Source: Cyclobacteriaceae bacterium (lineage in GTDB: Bacteria; Bacteroidota; Bacteroidia; Cytophagales; Cyclobacteriaceae). Taken from it: a stretch of 53,053 nt of DNA. The first letter of the stretch is position 1. Every line of letters begins with the position of its first letter. The DNA is taken from the NCBI GenBank assembly GCA_019638285.1, contig JAHBUB010000025.1:1-53053 (forward strand), read 5' to 3'. Shown here one piece after another: positions 33,658-43,200 of this stretch. Under the pieces are notes generated by a model. The model saw only the letters and a program-made list of their open reading frames with translations. It did no database searches and had not been told where the DNA came from. The translations under genes were made by a program, and so were the position numbers.

Positions 33658-35145
33658 CTATTTCCTAAATACAGGATGTTCCGGAAGGAGGGAAATGTCA
33701 ATCACTTTCCCATCTTTAATTACAGCACTTACTTTTCTAATATTAGAAATGTCCGCTAAAGGATTAGCATTCAACAAAACTATATCAGCAATTTTATTCT
33801 TCTCAATCGTTCCAAAATTATCCAATCCTCTGGCCGCCATTGCCCCTGTTTTTGTTACACTTACTATAGCCTGAGAGGGTGTCATCCCTAACTCAACCAA
33901 TCCCTCAATGGCCATAATACTGCCAGAACCTGGCTCCTGATTGGGAGGTTTGGGAGCTTGCAAAAACTCTGGAGCAGATCCCTGGTAACTGTCAGTGCCG
34001 ATAGTTACAAGGCAACCGGCATCAATTAATTTTCTCGCATTGGTTCGGGCTATTTCCAGATAATCTTCTGCATCTTGTGCTTCACGTCCCTTTTGGGTTG
34101 AAGTTTTAATATGTTCAGGGCCAAATGCCTCATCTCTTCCTTTAATACTTTCAAGAACTGTCTTTCTTTTTTGTACATGTTGTTGCCATACATCCCCTGT
34201 AATCGTATTGCTTAGCATGGCACAAATAATATTACGATCCTTAATAATTTGTACCAATTCATCCGGCAGTACTCTGGAAGAGTGTTCAGGATGCTGAATG
34301 AGATCAATGCCTGCTTCAATAGACATGCGTAGCCCCTCCAAACTAGTCGAATGGGTCTCTGCTACAAGTCCTCTTTTATGTGCTTGCTCCACAATCACCT
34401 TTTGGGCCCTTGTGGAAAACGCAATCATGACAGGATTATCAAAATGAGATGTACCTCCGTACTTAATAAAATCAGGTCCTTTATCAAGGTATTTATTGAT
34501 CGCCACATTAAGTTCATCGGGCAACATATCCATAAGATCCTCCCCACTTCCCTGGGTAATAAAATCATTCCACTGCTCTTGAAATACATTGATTTCAGAA
34601 GGTTTCGCCAATGCCCAGCTGACAGAAAACGGACCGCCCCACCCCACTATGTTACCTGCCACCAACATTCGGGGCCCTGCCAATTCTCCTCTGTTAATAC
34701 GATCCCGAACCGCCATCAAAGGAAGTAAAGCACCAAAACTATCACGAATAGTAGTTACGCCATATTTCAATTGAATTTGCGCAAACTCTGTCACCAGCGC
34801 CTCACTTTGCGATTCATATTTTATAATTGTCTCAGGGCGGTTCATACCACCGTAAATGGAGGCGTGTACATTAGAGTCTACAAAACCAGGTGTGATAAAC
34901 TTGCCCTTTCCATCTATCACTTTTGTGTTTTTGGGGATTTTAGTGGAGGATGCTTTTCCGATCTCTTCGATTCTACCATTTCTAATAAGTACCGTTTGAT
35001 CAGAAATAGGTTCACCTCCATTTCCATCAATTAACGTGACATTTGTTATTGCCAGTGTCGGCTGATTTTGAGAATAGCTGATGTTGTACGCCAAAAGCGT
35101 GGAAAAAATTGCAATAAGAGAAATCTTGTAAAGCAATTGTTGCAT
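33658..35145 (-). CDS. Secreted amidohydrolase-superfamily protein (imidazolonepropionase/prolidase-like)
   Basis: 495-aa exported protein with signal peptide (MQQLLYKISLIAIFSTLLAYNISYSQ). The urease-type fold begins with the N-terminal strand set LAITNVTLIDGNGGEPI and shows the KFITPGFVD entry. The first metal motif reads N-V-H (Asn92, His94) instead of H-x-H, while other ligands are present: the carbamyl Lys in FIKYGGTSH, His in VAETHSTS, His in LIQHPEHS, and Asp in TIGTDSY. A mononuclear or altered metal site is likely. The C-terminal ADIVLLNANPLADISNIRKV block closes the beta sandwich. Substrate unknown; many such envelope enzymes act on peptides or cyclic amides. Confidence 0.82.
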   Translation of the reverse strand: MQQLLYKISLIAIFSTLLAYNISYSQNQPTLAITNVTLIDGNGGEPISDQTVLIRNGRIEEIGKASSTKIPKNTKVIDGKGKFITPGFVDSNVHASIYGGMNRPETIIKYESQSEALVTEFAQIQLKYGVTTIRDSFGALLPLMAVRDRINRGELAGPRMLVAGNIVGWGGPFSVSWALAKPSEINVFQEQWNDFITQGSGEDLMDMLPDELNVAINKYLDKGPDFIKYGGTSHFDNPVMIAFSTRAQKVIVEQAHKRGLVAETHSTSLEGLRMSIEAGIDLIQHPEHSSRVLPDELVQIIKDRNIICAMLSNTITGDVWQQHVQKRKTVLESIKGRDEAFGPEHIKTSTQKGREAQDAEDYLEIARTNARKLIDAGCLVTIGTDSYQGSAPEFLQAPKPPNQEPGSGSIMAIEGLVELGMTPSQAIVSVTKTGAMAARGLDNFGTIEKNKIADIVLLNANPLADISNIRKVSAVIKDGKVIDISLLPEHPVFRK

Positions 35146-35621
35146 AGGGAAAGGGTGTTTGCCCTAAAGCTACACTTTTCAAACATTTTAAGTGATTGAT
35201 TATATCTGAAAATGAATTGGATAATGCTCGCTATTTAGGATTATATGAAGTTGTTTTTAAAGAGGCGATAGGAATGGTTCATCTTATTACCAGATAGAAG
35301 GACTAAAATTAGGGTTGTGGGAACAGCCTCCGTTGGGTATCATCTCTCCTCAAAAACCCAAGTATGATTATAAGGATTATCCTTTACCATACGCATCCAA
35401 TTGTTACTACCAGTTAAACCCTATAATTCGTCCGGTTTTGGCCAAATTTGGTCAGAAACACCTAATTATGAGGATAATACTAATTCTAGGGTTCATTCTT
35501 TTTCCTCAATACATGCCTATTTAACCACACATCTATACATTCTACGAACTCCTCTACTGAATTATTTCATTCTTTAAATTTTAGAGCCAAATTGGTGCTG
35601 AATTAAAAAAATTACTATCAC
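35146..35621. other. 476-base divergent intergenic region
   Basis: Between two divergent amidohydrolase genes. No tRNA, terminator or complete promoter element was recognised. A 69-codon TTG-initiated frame at 35315-35524 lacks any recognisable domain and is not supported. A CCAAATTTGG palindrome occurs near 35443-35452. Confidence 0.5.
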
Positions 35622-38600
35622 ATGAAGAAGTTCAAATTTATGCTAACCCTCATTCTGCTGGTTTCAGGATGGGGAGCCTGGGCACAGGAGACCTTTCCCC
35701 GAAATGACGTAAAGGACATCCGGACGGGTCAATATGCTTTTACCAATGCCACTATTGTGGTAGACCCACAAACTACCTTGCAAAATGCCACATTGTTAAT
35801 TAAGGGCGACAAAATAGAGCAAGTGGGGGCCAATCTTTCCGTACCTAAAGGGTATGTGACCATTGACCTTAAAGGGAAGTTTATTTATCCTTCACTCATT
35901 GATATGTTCACTAACTACGGTTTGCCTGATGTAGAAAGGCCAACCAGTAGCCCCTATGGAGGAAAAGAACAGACACAGTCTAAAACAAAGGGGGCCTATA
36001 ATGCCAACGAAGCGATAAAGGCGCACTACAATGCTGCTGATGAATTTACTATTAATTCCAAAACAGCTGAAGAATTACGGAAATCCGGATTCGGATCCGT
36101 CCTTACCACCAAATACGATGGACTCGCCCGCGGTACAAGCGCCTTCGTTACTCTAAGTGAGAAAAATGATAATACTGCCCTGCTAAGACAAAAGGCCGCT
36201 GCTCAATATTCGTTTGCAAAAGGAACATCTTCCCAAACCTATCCTGTTTCGCTGATGGGATTTATTGCAGTGCTCCGTCAAACTCACTTTGATGCTGAAT
36301 GGTTTGGAAGCCAGACACCTCGGCCATTTGCAGACAATTCCCTGGAGGCCTGGATCCAAAATCAAAGACTGCCACAAGTTTTTGATGCCGGCAGCTGGAT
36401 CAACGTTTTACGTGCCGATAAACTCGGTGATGAGTTTGGTACACAGTATATCATTAAAGGTGGTGGAGATGAATACCAGCGTATCAATGAAGTAAAAGCT
36501 TCAAATGCCATTCTTATAGAACCTGTAAATTTCCCTGATGCCTACGATGTAGAAGATCCATTGGATGCACAAAATGTTACGCTTGAAGAAATGAAGCATT
36601 GGGAGCTGGCACCTGCCAACCTTGCTGCGTTGGAAAAAAACGGAATTAATTTTTCTATCACTACTTCAGGCCTTAAAAAAACAAGTGACTTCCTACCCAA
36701 CGTAAGAAAAGCCATCGCTAATGGTCTTACAGAAACCACTGCCTTAAAGGCTTTGACTACCACCCCTGCCCAATTACTTAAAATTGATAATCAGGTGGGT
36801 AGCCTGAAAAAAGGTATGTTGGCCAACTTCATCATTACTTCCGGCAAATTGTTTGATGATAAAACCATCATTCATCAAAACTGGGTGCAAGGTGAATCCT
36901 ATAACATAAAGCCTCTAAATGCCAGGGATTTTAGCGGTACCTATAATCTCTCCATCAATGGAAAAAGCTATAATCTTGAAGTAACAGGAGAAGCTGGCAG
37001 CCATAAGGCCAAAGTAAAAATTAACGACACAACAGTAGATGCAATTGCTACCTTTGACAACGATCTGGTTACCCTTAGTTTCAGGCCAGAGAAAGACAGT
37101 AAGGGAAGCATTCGTCTTTCAGGATGGAGCGAAGGAAATGGCTGGAAAGGAAAGGGACAATTAATTGACGGCAGCTGGGTATCATGGACAGGTGAACGGA
37201 CTGGCGATGCAATAGCCCAAGCCACTAATAAAACCAATAATGAAGGAGCCAAAGAAGAGCTGGGAAAAGTTATTTACCCATTCAACGGGCATGGCTACCC
37301 TAGCCTTCCGGTTACAGAAACAATCTTAATTAAGAACGCAACCGTTTGGACCAACGAGAGCGAAGGTGTGCTTCAGAATACAGATGTACTCTTGAAAGAT
37401 GGCAAGATTGCCAAGATTGGAAAGAACTTGTCTGATGCCAGCGCCAAAGTAGTCGATGGCACCGGCAAGCATCTCACCGCAGGAATTATTGATGAACACT
37501 CTCATATTGGAGCAGCTAGCGTCAACGATGTGGCCACCAACTCAGGCATGGTGCGCATGGGTGACGTACTGGACTCTGAAGCCATAAACATTTACAGAGC
37601 GCTGGCCGGTGGTGTGGTAGCCGTTCAGGTACTTCACGGATCCGCCAACCCCATCGGAGGGCAATCTGCGATGATCAAATTGCGCTGGGGAGAGTCTCCT
37701 GAAAATCTAAAAATCCAGGGGGCAGATGGGTTCATTAAGTTTGCGCTCGGAGAAAACGTAAAGAGATCCAGCAATCCAAACTCCATACGTTTTCCACAAA
37801 CACGCATGGGGGTAGAACAGGTGTATGTAGACGCCTTCACCAATGCACGAGAGTATGAGAAAAAATGGAATGCCTACAACAGTCTTTCCGCAAAAGCAAA
37901 ACCATTGGCCCTTAAACCAAGAAGGGACTTGGCTGATGAGACCATGTTAGAGATTGTCAACAGGAAAAGATTCATTACCTGCCACTCTTACGTACAGTCT
38001 GAAATAAACATGCTGATGAAGGTGGCTGAGCGATTTGATTTTCGCGTCAACACATTCACTCATATTTTAGAGGGCTATAAGGTAGCAGACAAAATGTTTG
38101 AACACGGTGCTGCTGGCTCCACTTTTGCCGACTGGTGGAACTATAAATGGGAGGTTCGCTATGCCATCCCTTATAATGCCGCCATTATGCAACGTGCTGG
38201 TATCGTTACTGCCATCAATTCCGATGATGCAGAGATGGGCCGTAGGTTAAATCAGGAAGCAGCAAAATCGGTGAAGTACGCAGGAATGTCGGAAGAAGAT
38301 GCACTTAAAATGGTGACGCTGAATCCCGCCAAAATGCTTCACCTGGACGGTCAGATGGGAAGTATTAAACCGGGTAAATCAGCCGATGTGGTACTGTGGA
38401 ATGATCATCCCCTATCTGTATATGCGAAGCCATTGAAAACCATTGGTGGAAAAGTGTACTTTGATGTAGAGAAAGACAAGAAGCAAAACAACAAGGCCCT
38501 TGATACCGAACGTGCCCGATTGATCCAAAAAATGAAAGGCGCTAAGAAGTCAGGCAGTCCAACTCAGCACGGTGATGGAAGAATCCAGGTTCAGTTTCAT

Positions 38601-38636
38601 TGCGATGACATCATGGGCTTAGAAACAGAAGAATAA
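35622..38636 (+). CDS. Secreted bimodular amidohydrolase: degenerate N-terminal and intact C-terminal module
   Basis: 1004 aa with signal peptide (MKKFKFMLTLILLVSGWGAWAQ). Two amidohydrolase modules lie in tandem. In module 1 (about 25-435) the metal motif position reads IDMFTNYG, so H-x-H is lost, though the C-terminal MLANFIITSG closing block remains. A beta-rich linker (about 440-545) follows. Module 2 (about 560-1000) has AGIIDEHSHIG, the Lys in FIKFALGENVKR, His in ITCHSY, His in FTHILEG, and Asp in INSDDAEM, then SADVVLWNDHPLSV, a complete set. Catalysis therefore should reside in module 2 with module 1 as a structural partner. It is 19 bases before a third amidohydrolase, with which it is surely co-transcribed. 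Confidence 0.83.
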   Translation: MKKFKFMLTLILLVSGWGAWAQETFPRNDVKDIRTGQYAFTNATIVVDPQTTLQNATLLIKGDKIEQVGANLSVPKGYVTIDLKGKFIYPSLIDMFTNYGLPDVERPTSSPYGGKEQTQSKTKGAYNANEAIKAHYNAADEFTINSKTAEELRKSGFGSVLTTKYDGLARGTSAFVTLSEKNDNTALLRQKAAAQYSFAKGTSSQTYPVSLMGFIAVLRQTHFDAEWFGSQTPRPFADNSLEAWIQNQRLPQVFDAGSWINVLRADKLGDEFGTQYIIKGGGDEYQRINEVKASNAILIEPVNFPDAYDVEDPLDAQNVTLEEMKHWELAPANLAALEKNGINFSITTSGLKKTSDFLPNVRKAIANGLTETTALKALTTTPAQLLKIDNQVGSLKKGMLANFIITSGKLFDDKTIIHQNWVQGESYNIKPLNARDFSGTYNLSINGKSYNLEVTGEAGSHKAKVKINDTTVDAIATFDNDLVTLSFRPEKDSKGSIRLSGWSEGNGWKGKGQLIDGSWVSWTGERTGDAIAQATNKTNNEGAKEELGKVIYPFNGHGYPSLPVTETILIKNATVWTNESEGVLQNTDVLLKDGKIAKIGKNLSDASAKVVDGTGKHLTAGIIDEHSHIGAASVNDVATNSGMVRMGDVLDSEAINIYRALAGGVVAVQVLHGSANPIGGQSAMIKLRWGESPENLKIQGADGFIKFALGENVKRSSNPNSIRFPQTRMGVEQVYVDAFTNAREYEKKWNAYNSLSAKAKPLALKPRRDLADETMLEIVNRKRFITCHSYVQSEINMLMKVAERFDFRVNTFTHILEGYKVADKMFEHGAAGSTFADWWNYKWEVRYAIPYNAAIMQRAGIVTAINSDDAEMGRRLNQEAAKSVKYAGMSEEDALKMVTLNPAKMLHLDGQMGSIKPGKSADVVLWNDHPLSVYAKPLKTIGGKVYFDVEKDKKQNNKALDTERARLIQKMKGAKKSGSPTQHGDGRIQVQFHCDDIMGLETEE

Positions 38637-38655
38637 AACTATTAACTGAGATATT

Positions 38656-39957
38656 ATGAAAAAGTTAAACTATATACTCGTACTGGTTCTAATTGTCAGT
38701 CATTGGGCAATAGCACAAAAACCAGTTCCAGCTCCACCGCAGACGAAGCCAATCGCCCTCACAGGGGGAACGGCTCACATCGGGAACGGACAAATAATAG
38801 AAAACGCACTCATCACATTTGATAAGGGAAAACTTACCAATGTAGTAGATGGAACTACGGCAAAAATTGATCTTTCCGGCTATGAAGTAATCAACGCAAC
38901 GGGCAAACAAATTTACCCTGGCTTTATCCTCCCCAACTCGCAAGTGGGACTTGAAGAGGTAAGTGCCATCCGTGCCATGAACGATACCGAAGAGGAAGGT
39001 GATATGAATCCCAATGTGAGATCGCTCATTTCTTACAATGCAGATTCTGAATATCCACCTACCTTCAGGTTCAATGGAGTATTGTTGGCCGAAAGCACCC
39101 CTCTTGGAGGAACGATCTCAGGAAGTTCCTCACTCATGGAGATGGAGGGATGGAATTGGGAAGATGCTGTCCATTCAGCTGATATTGGCATTCACATCAA
39201 CTGGCCTCTGATGATGAAGAGGCAGTTCAGTTTCGCCACTTTTTCTTTTACAGAATCACCTAACAAAGAATACGATAATCAGGTATCAAACCTCGAGCAT
39301 TTCTTTAAGGACGCTGTTGCTTACGGAAACCAATCCAACAAAGAAGCAAATTTGAAAATGGAGGCGATGCAGGGCTTGTTTGATGGAACCAAAACTCTTT
39401 TCATCCATGTCAATAAACCCAAAGAAGTCATTACTTCTATACGCACGGCACAACGCAACGGTGTGAAGCACATTACTTTGATCAGCGGTGAAGCAGCCCT
39501 GACAGTAGCTGATTTTTTAAAGGAAAATAAAATTCCTGTCATCCTGCCATCTACCCACAACCTTCCAGATCGGGTAGACGATGATGTAGACATGGCCTAT
39601 AAGTTGCCTTACCTTCTTTCTCAAGCAGGTGTAATGGTGTCTTTGTCACAGGATGGATCGCTGCATGGTGCCCGCAACCTTGGCTTCTTCGCAGGCACGG
39701 CCGCAGCTTATGGCATGAGCAAGGAGGATGCACTAAAAACCATCACTTCCAATACGGCCAAAGCGTTGGGCGTAGACAAACGTGTAGGAACTTTAGAAGT
39801 CGGTAAAGACGCTACCTTGTTCGTTTCTGAAGGCGATGCGCTAGACTACAGAACCAACGTACTCTTGCACGCGTTTATCAGTGGTAAACACATCACCCTG
39901 CCAGGCAATCAAGAAGAACTGTACGAACGTTATTCTAAGAAATACGGTCAGAAGTAG
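38656..39957 (+). CDS. Secreted amidohydrolase-like protein lacking the HxH metal motif
   Basis: 433 aa with signal peptide (MKKLNYILVLVLIVSHWAIAQ). The fold is that of the amidohydrolase superfamily: TAHIGNGQIIENALITFDKGK at the start, YPGFILPNSQVGLEEV at the metal strand, then GVKHITLISGEA, and a closing block LEVGKDATLFVSEGD. At the metal strand N-S-Q replaces H-x-H, and no Lys/His/His/Asp set is evident except VSLSQDGSL. It resembles module 1 of the preceding protein. It is best read as a non-catalytic paralogue that may pair with the neighbour. It ends with a good terminator 20 bases downstream. Confidence 0.8.
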   Translation: MKKLNYILVLVLIVSHWAIAQKPVPAPPQTKPIALTGGTAHIGNGQIIENALITFDKGKLTNVVDGTTAKIDLSGYEVINATGKQIYPGFILPNSQVGLEEVSAIRAMNDTEEEGDMNPNVRSLISYNADSEYPPTFRFNGVLLAESTPLGGTISGSSSLMEMEGWNWEDAVHSADIGIHINWPLMMKRQFSFATFSFTESPNKEYDNQVSNLEHFFKDAVAYGNQSNKEANLKMEAMQGLFDGTKTLFIHVNKPKEVITSIRTAQRNGVKHITLISGEAALTVADFLKENKIPVILPSTHNLPDRVDDDVDMAYKLPYLLSQAGVMVSLSQDGSLHGARNLGFFAGTAAAYGMSKEDALKTITSNTAKALGVDKRVGTLEVGKDATLFVSEGDALDYRTNVLLHAFISGKHITLPGNQEELYERYSKKYGQK

Positions 39958-39978
39958 AATTAAAAATAGTGCCATTTT

Positions 39979-40006
39979 AAAAGCAACCTCATTTGGGGTT
40001 GCTTTT
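39979..40006 (+). terminator. Intrinsic terminator after the amidohydrolase pair
   Basis: AAAAGCAACC (39979-39988) and GGTTGCTTTT (39997-40006) form 10-bp arms with an 8-base loop followed by more T. Twenty-two bases past the stop. Confidence 0.88.
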
Positions 40007-40152
40007 TTATTTCCAATACAGGTGAACTCTCCAGTCCAATCAATGCATAATCTAAATAGCATTGGAATTAAATCAAAGGTGCTACTATTGTCATGTATAT
40101 TCCTTTTGTACCTTGAATACTTCCGAAGGAAAACCAACAATAATTAAAAGTC

Positions 40153-40857
40153 ATGAAGAAGGAAAAATTTATTAGTGACCTTTCCCAAAAAGAATTCCCA
40201 ATTTCCAACAGAGTTTCGGCTCATACCATCAGACAATCTCTGTTTGAGTTTATTCAAAAGGTAAATCCCGAATTTACCAGGGCACAATTTCTTTCCAATA
40301 GCGAATTGAATCATTATCGGGAGCAATACATTTCAAATTATCTTATCAAAGAAGCGGGTGAACTATCCGAGGCAGAAAAGACAGTGCTTGAATCCATCAC
40401 TTCCAAATCTACCCTCACGGACAAAGTAGATGATGATGATCAGGAAACTCCCAATCAAGGGCAACGGGTGGCTGATAAGGTCGCCTCGTTTGGCGGCAGC
40501 TGGACCTTCATCATTTCCTTTGGGGTATTTTTACTCTTGTGGATTGTCCTCAATGCCTTCTGGTTGGCCAACAGAGGATTTGACCCCTACCCTTTTATAC
40601 TGCTGAACCTGATACTCTCCTGCCTTGCAGCCATGCAGGCACCCGTGATTATGATGAGTCAAAACAGGCAGGAAGAAAAAGATCGTAATAGGGCCAGAAA
40701 GGATTACATGATCAACCTCAAATCAGAGTTGGAGATTAGGGTGCTCCATGAAAAAATTGATCACCTTATCATGCATCAACAGCAGGAGTTATTGGAAATT
40801 CAAAAAGTACAGATTGAAATGATGAGCGACATCCTTGCCAGGGTAGAAAAAAAGTAA
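40153..40857 (+). CDS. DUF1003 membrane protein
   Basis: 234-aa cytoplasmic-membrane protein. Residues 1-110 are soluble and acidic, then two transmembrane helices appear in the DUF1003 signature: RVADKVASFGGSWTFIISFGVFLLLWIVLNAF and DPYPFILLNLILSCLAAMQAPVIMMSQNRQEEKDR. The C-terminal 60 residues are a coiled coil (MINLKSELEIRVLHEKIDHLIMHQQQELLEIQKVQIEMM). Function unknown; DUF1003 proteins are small accessory membrane proteins. Own transcription unit between a terminator and the chaperone genes. Confidence 0.88.
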   Translation: MKKEKFISDLSQKEFPISNRVSAHTIRQSLFEFIQKVNPEFTRAQFLSNSELNHYREQYISNYLIKEAGELSEAEKTVLESITSKSTLTDKVDDDDQETPNQGQRVADKVASFGGSWTFIISFGVFLLLWIVLNAFWLANRGFDPYPFILLNLILSCLAAMQAPVIMMSQNRQEEKDRNRARKDYMINLKSELEIRVLHEKIDHLIMHQQQELLEIQKVQIEMMSDILARVEKK

Positions 40858-40950
40858 CTCTTATTTACAGTGGCTCACACTAAACCATTATCATCTTTTT
40901 TCATGATGAATATCATTCATGGGTTTATCAAAAATAGCTTGTTTGCATCG

Positions 40951-40958
40951 TATATTTG
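40951..40958 (+). promoter_or_regulatory. -7 box for cbpA
   Basis: TATATTTG is a full TAnnTTTG match, 42 bases before the ATG at 41001. No clean -33 TTG at 20 bases. Confidence 0.4.
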
Positions 40959-41000
40959 TCGTTGTCGCCAATCGAAATACGGAAGTTAACCTCAACATAC

Positions 41001-41885
41001 ATGACTTTTATTGATTATTATAAAGTTCTCGGTCTAAACAAAGACGCCACCGAAAAGGAAATCAAAAATGCTTACCGCAAACTAGCACGTAAATACCATC
41101 CTGATGTTAACCCTAACAATAAGGAAGCAGAACATAAATTCAAAGAATTAAATGAGGCCAATGAAGTATTAAGCAATCCGGAAAACCGTAAAAAATACGA
41201 TCAATACGGAAAAGACTGGAAACATGCTGAACAGTTTGAAAAAGCCAAACAACAGCAGCAACAACAACGCACCTACCAAGGTACAGGTCATGATTTTGGA
41301 GGCGGTGACTATTCTGATTTCTTTGAATCAATGTTTGGGGGAGCCTCCTCCCATCAGGGTCGGCAAAACATTAGGTTCAGAGGACAGGATTACCATGCCG
41401 AACTTCACCTCAACCTGAAAGATGTTTATTCTACCCACAAGCGTACGCTTACAGTGAATGACAAAAATATTCGCATCACCATCCCCGCGGGTGTTGCCAA
41501 CGGACAGGAAATAAAAATAAAAGGCCATGGGGGACCAGGAATAAATGGTGGACCGCATGGAGATTTATATATCAAGTTTATCATTCAGAATGATACGCAA
41601 TTCAAAAGAGACAAAGATGATCTCCACGCCACAATAGATTTGGACTTATACACAGCCCTACTCGGTGGGGAGTTAACAGTAGATACCTTTGATGGAAAAG
41701 CTAAAATAAAGGTGAAGCCTGAGACTCAAAATAACACAAAAATAAAACTCAAAGGAAAGGGATTTCCCATCTATAGAAAAGACAATTTGTTTGGTGATCT
41801 ATATATTACTTATAACATTAAATTACCCACCTCATTGAGCGAAAAAGAAAAAGAACTGTTCACTGAATTAGCCAAATTAAGATAG
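41001..41885 (+). CDS. cbpA: CbpA-type DnaJ co-chaperone
   Basis: Hsp40 co-chaperone stimulating DnaK, 294 aa from the ATG at 41001 that opens the J domain (FIDYYKVLGLNK). HPD is at residues 33-35. A Gln-rich stretch (KQQQQQQ) and a Gly/Phe segment (GGGDYSDFFESMFGG) follow, with no zinc-finger CxxCxGxG repeats, which separates CbpA from DnaJ. The two C-terminal beta-sandwich domains are marked by ITIPAGVANGQEIKIKGHGGPG and LKGKGFPIYRKDNLFGDLYI. CbpM lies 2 bases downstream, the usual pairing. Confidence 0.92.
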   Translation: MTFIDYYKVLGLNKDATEKEIKNAYRKLARKYHPDVNPNNKEAEHKFKELNEANEVLSNPENRKKYDQYGKDWKHAEQFEKAKQQQQQQRTYQGTGHDFGGGDYSDFFESMFGGASSHQGRQNIRFRGQDYHAELHLNLKDVYSTHKRTLTVNDKNIRITIPAGVANGQEIKIKGHGGPGINGGPHGDLYIKFIIQNDTQFKRDKDDLHATIDLDLYTALLGGELTVDTFDGKAKIKVKPETQNNTKIKLKGKGFPIYRKDNLFGDLYITYNIKLPTSLSEKEKELFTELAKLR

Positions 41886-41887
41886 CC

Positions 41888-42178
41888 ATGGCAGAACAAA
41901 ATATAATATCTATAGAGACCTTCTGTATACAATACAATGTACCCGTTAAATTTGTCCAGTCACTGCAAAAATACGAACTGTTGGAAACCGTGAAGGAGGG
42001 CAACAAAGAGTATATCCGAATAACTCATTTACAACGTGTTGAAAAAATGATCAGACTACATTATGAATTGAACATCAATATGGAGGGACTGGATGTGGTG
42101 AATAATCTGTTGCATCAAGTCGCAGAACTTCAACAGGAAAACCAAAGGCTAAAAGATCGACTGAATCTATTTGAATGA
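41888..42178 (+). CDS. cbpM: CbpM-like chaperone modulator (MerR-like fold)
   Basis: 96-aa inhibitor of the CbpA J domain. The sequence has a MerR-type helix-turn-helix opening (ISIETFCIQYNVPVKFVQSLQKYELLE), a wing (IRITHLQRVEKMIRLHYEL) and a C-terminal coiled coil (VVNNLLHQVAELQQENQRLKDRL). It lies 2 bases after cbpA and regulates it by binding, as in Gammaproteobacteria. The assignment rests on pattern plus position. Confidence 0.85.
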   Translation: MAEQNIISIETFCIQYNVPVKFVQSLQKYELLETVKEGNKEYIRITHLQRVEKMIRLHYELNINMEGLDVVNNLLHQVAELQQENQRLKDRLNLFE

Positions 42179-42281
42179 TTCCTTCATGAAAGGCTGAGAT
42201 ATCCAATTTCAATTTTTAAATTCCTCAAAACCTTTTTATCTTCAAATTCGTTTTATTGAATTATTCATTTAATGAATCGTC

Positions 42282-42911
42282 ATGTTCATAGGACACTACG
42301 CCCTGGGGTTGGCATCAAGAAAAATAAGTAAACTTCCTTCCCTTGCCCTCTTATTTATTGCGGCTCAATGGCTCGACTTGATTTGGCCCATATTTGTTTT
42401 GCTGGGAATAGAGACCTTCCATATTGAAATTGGAAATACACAAATTACGCCACTCAGTTTCGATTTTTATCCCTACTCGCACAGTCTGCTCATGGCTATA
42501 GTATGGGGGCTTATGTTAGGCACCGTTTACTACTTATTCACTAAGAACAAACAGGGCTCAACGTTACTTGGTGCTTTAGTATTGAGCCATTGGGTACTGG
42601 ATTTCATCACCCATCGTCCTGATTTGCCTTTGTCTCCTTTTAGTGACGTAAAAGTTGGACTTGGATTGTGGAACCATTCTGTATTGGCCATCATCATAGA
42701 GCTAGGATTGTTCATACTTGGAACAGTTCTTTACTATCGCTACGCTAAACCACAGAAAAAGATATCCTTTTGGTTACTTATAGGATTCTTTGTGGTCATT
42801 TATTTTATGAATATCCTTGGGGCCCCTCCACCAAATGTACAAGCGGTAGCCTGGTCGGCTAACTTAATGTGGCTCTTTGTCATCTGGGCCTGGTGGATAG
42901 AGAAGAAGTAG
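42282..42911 (+). CDS. YdjM-like membrane protein (putative metal-dependent hydrolase)
   Basis: 209-aa integral membrane protein with about five helices. The metal-dependent-hydrolase-like family motifs are present: GHYALGL at the start, QWLDLIW, YSHSLLMA, SHWVLDFITHRPD and the WNHS stretch. His and Asp residues cluster at helix ends, so a metal site is possible, though activity is not established for any relative. Standing alone 103 bases after cbpM. Confidence 0.75.
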   Translation: MFIGHYALGLASRKISKLPSLALLFIAAQWLDLIWPIFVLLGIETFHIEIGNTQITPLSFDFYPYSHSLLMAIVWGLMLGTVYYLFTKNKQGSTLLGALVLSHWVLDFITHRPDLPLSPFSDVKVGLGLWNHSVLAIIIELGLFILGTVLYYRYAKPQKKISFWLLIGFFVVIYFMNILGAPPPNVQAVAWSANLMWLFVIWAWWIEKK

Positions 42912-42927
42912 TTTGGATAAGCCTTTC

Positions 42928-42947
42928 GATCGGTGTTATCACCGATC
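42928..42947 (+). terminator. Possible terminator hairpin after the YdjM-like gene
   Basis: GATCGGTG (42928-42935) and CACCGATC (42940-42947) form an 8-bp stem with a TTAT loop, 16 bases past the stop. There is no T-tract, so it may be Rho-dependent or only a structured tail. The 289-base gap 42912-43200 otherwise holds no recognisable gene; a TAATACC/GGTATTA dyad occurs at 43142-43166. Confidence 0.4.
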
Positions 42948-43200
42948 CGAAATGAGCCTCATCCCCTATCTCGGAGATTGCTTCGGCAGGCCTACCGCAT
43001 TCCTAACTCGCTTCGCCAGGACCTATTCTTCTTGAATCCTGGAAACTCAACAACAACACGCCTGAACCATTCTTCTCCCCATTTGTTATTATTGCATAAC
43101 AGAAAGCAGTCGGAAAAAGAAAAAAATCATTTAGCAATTTTTAATACCCTGAATGACCAGGTATTACGTATATCTTATTAAACAAAAATCCGTCTATACG

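Noticed and set aside
35315-35524. 69-codon frame between the divergent amidohydrolases
   Set aside because: TTG start, odd composition, no family; more likely non-coding.
43153-43200. Extension of msrB to a TTG-type start at 43153
   Set aside because: The lipoprotein leader begins cleanly at the ATG 43201; the extension adds a non-signal stretch before it.
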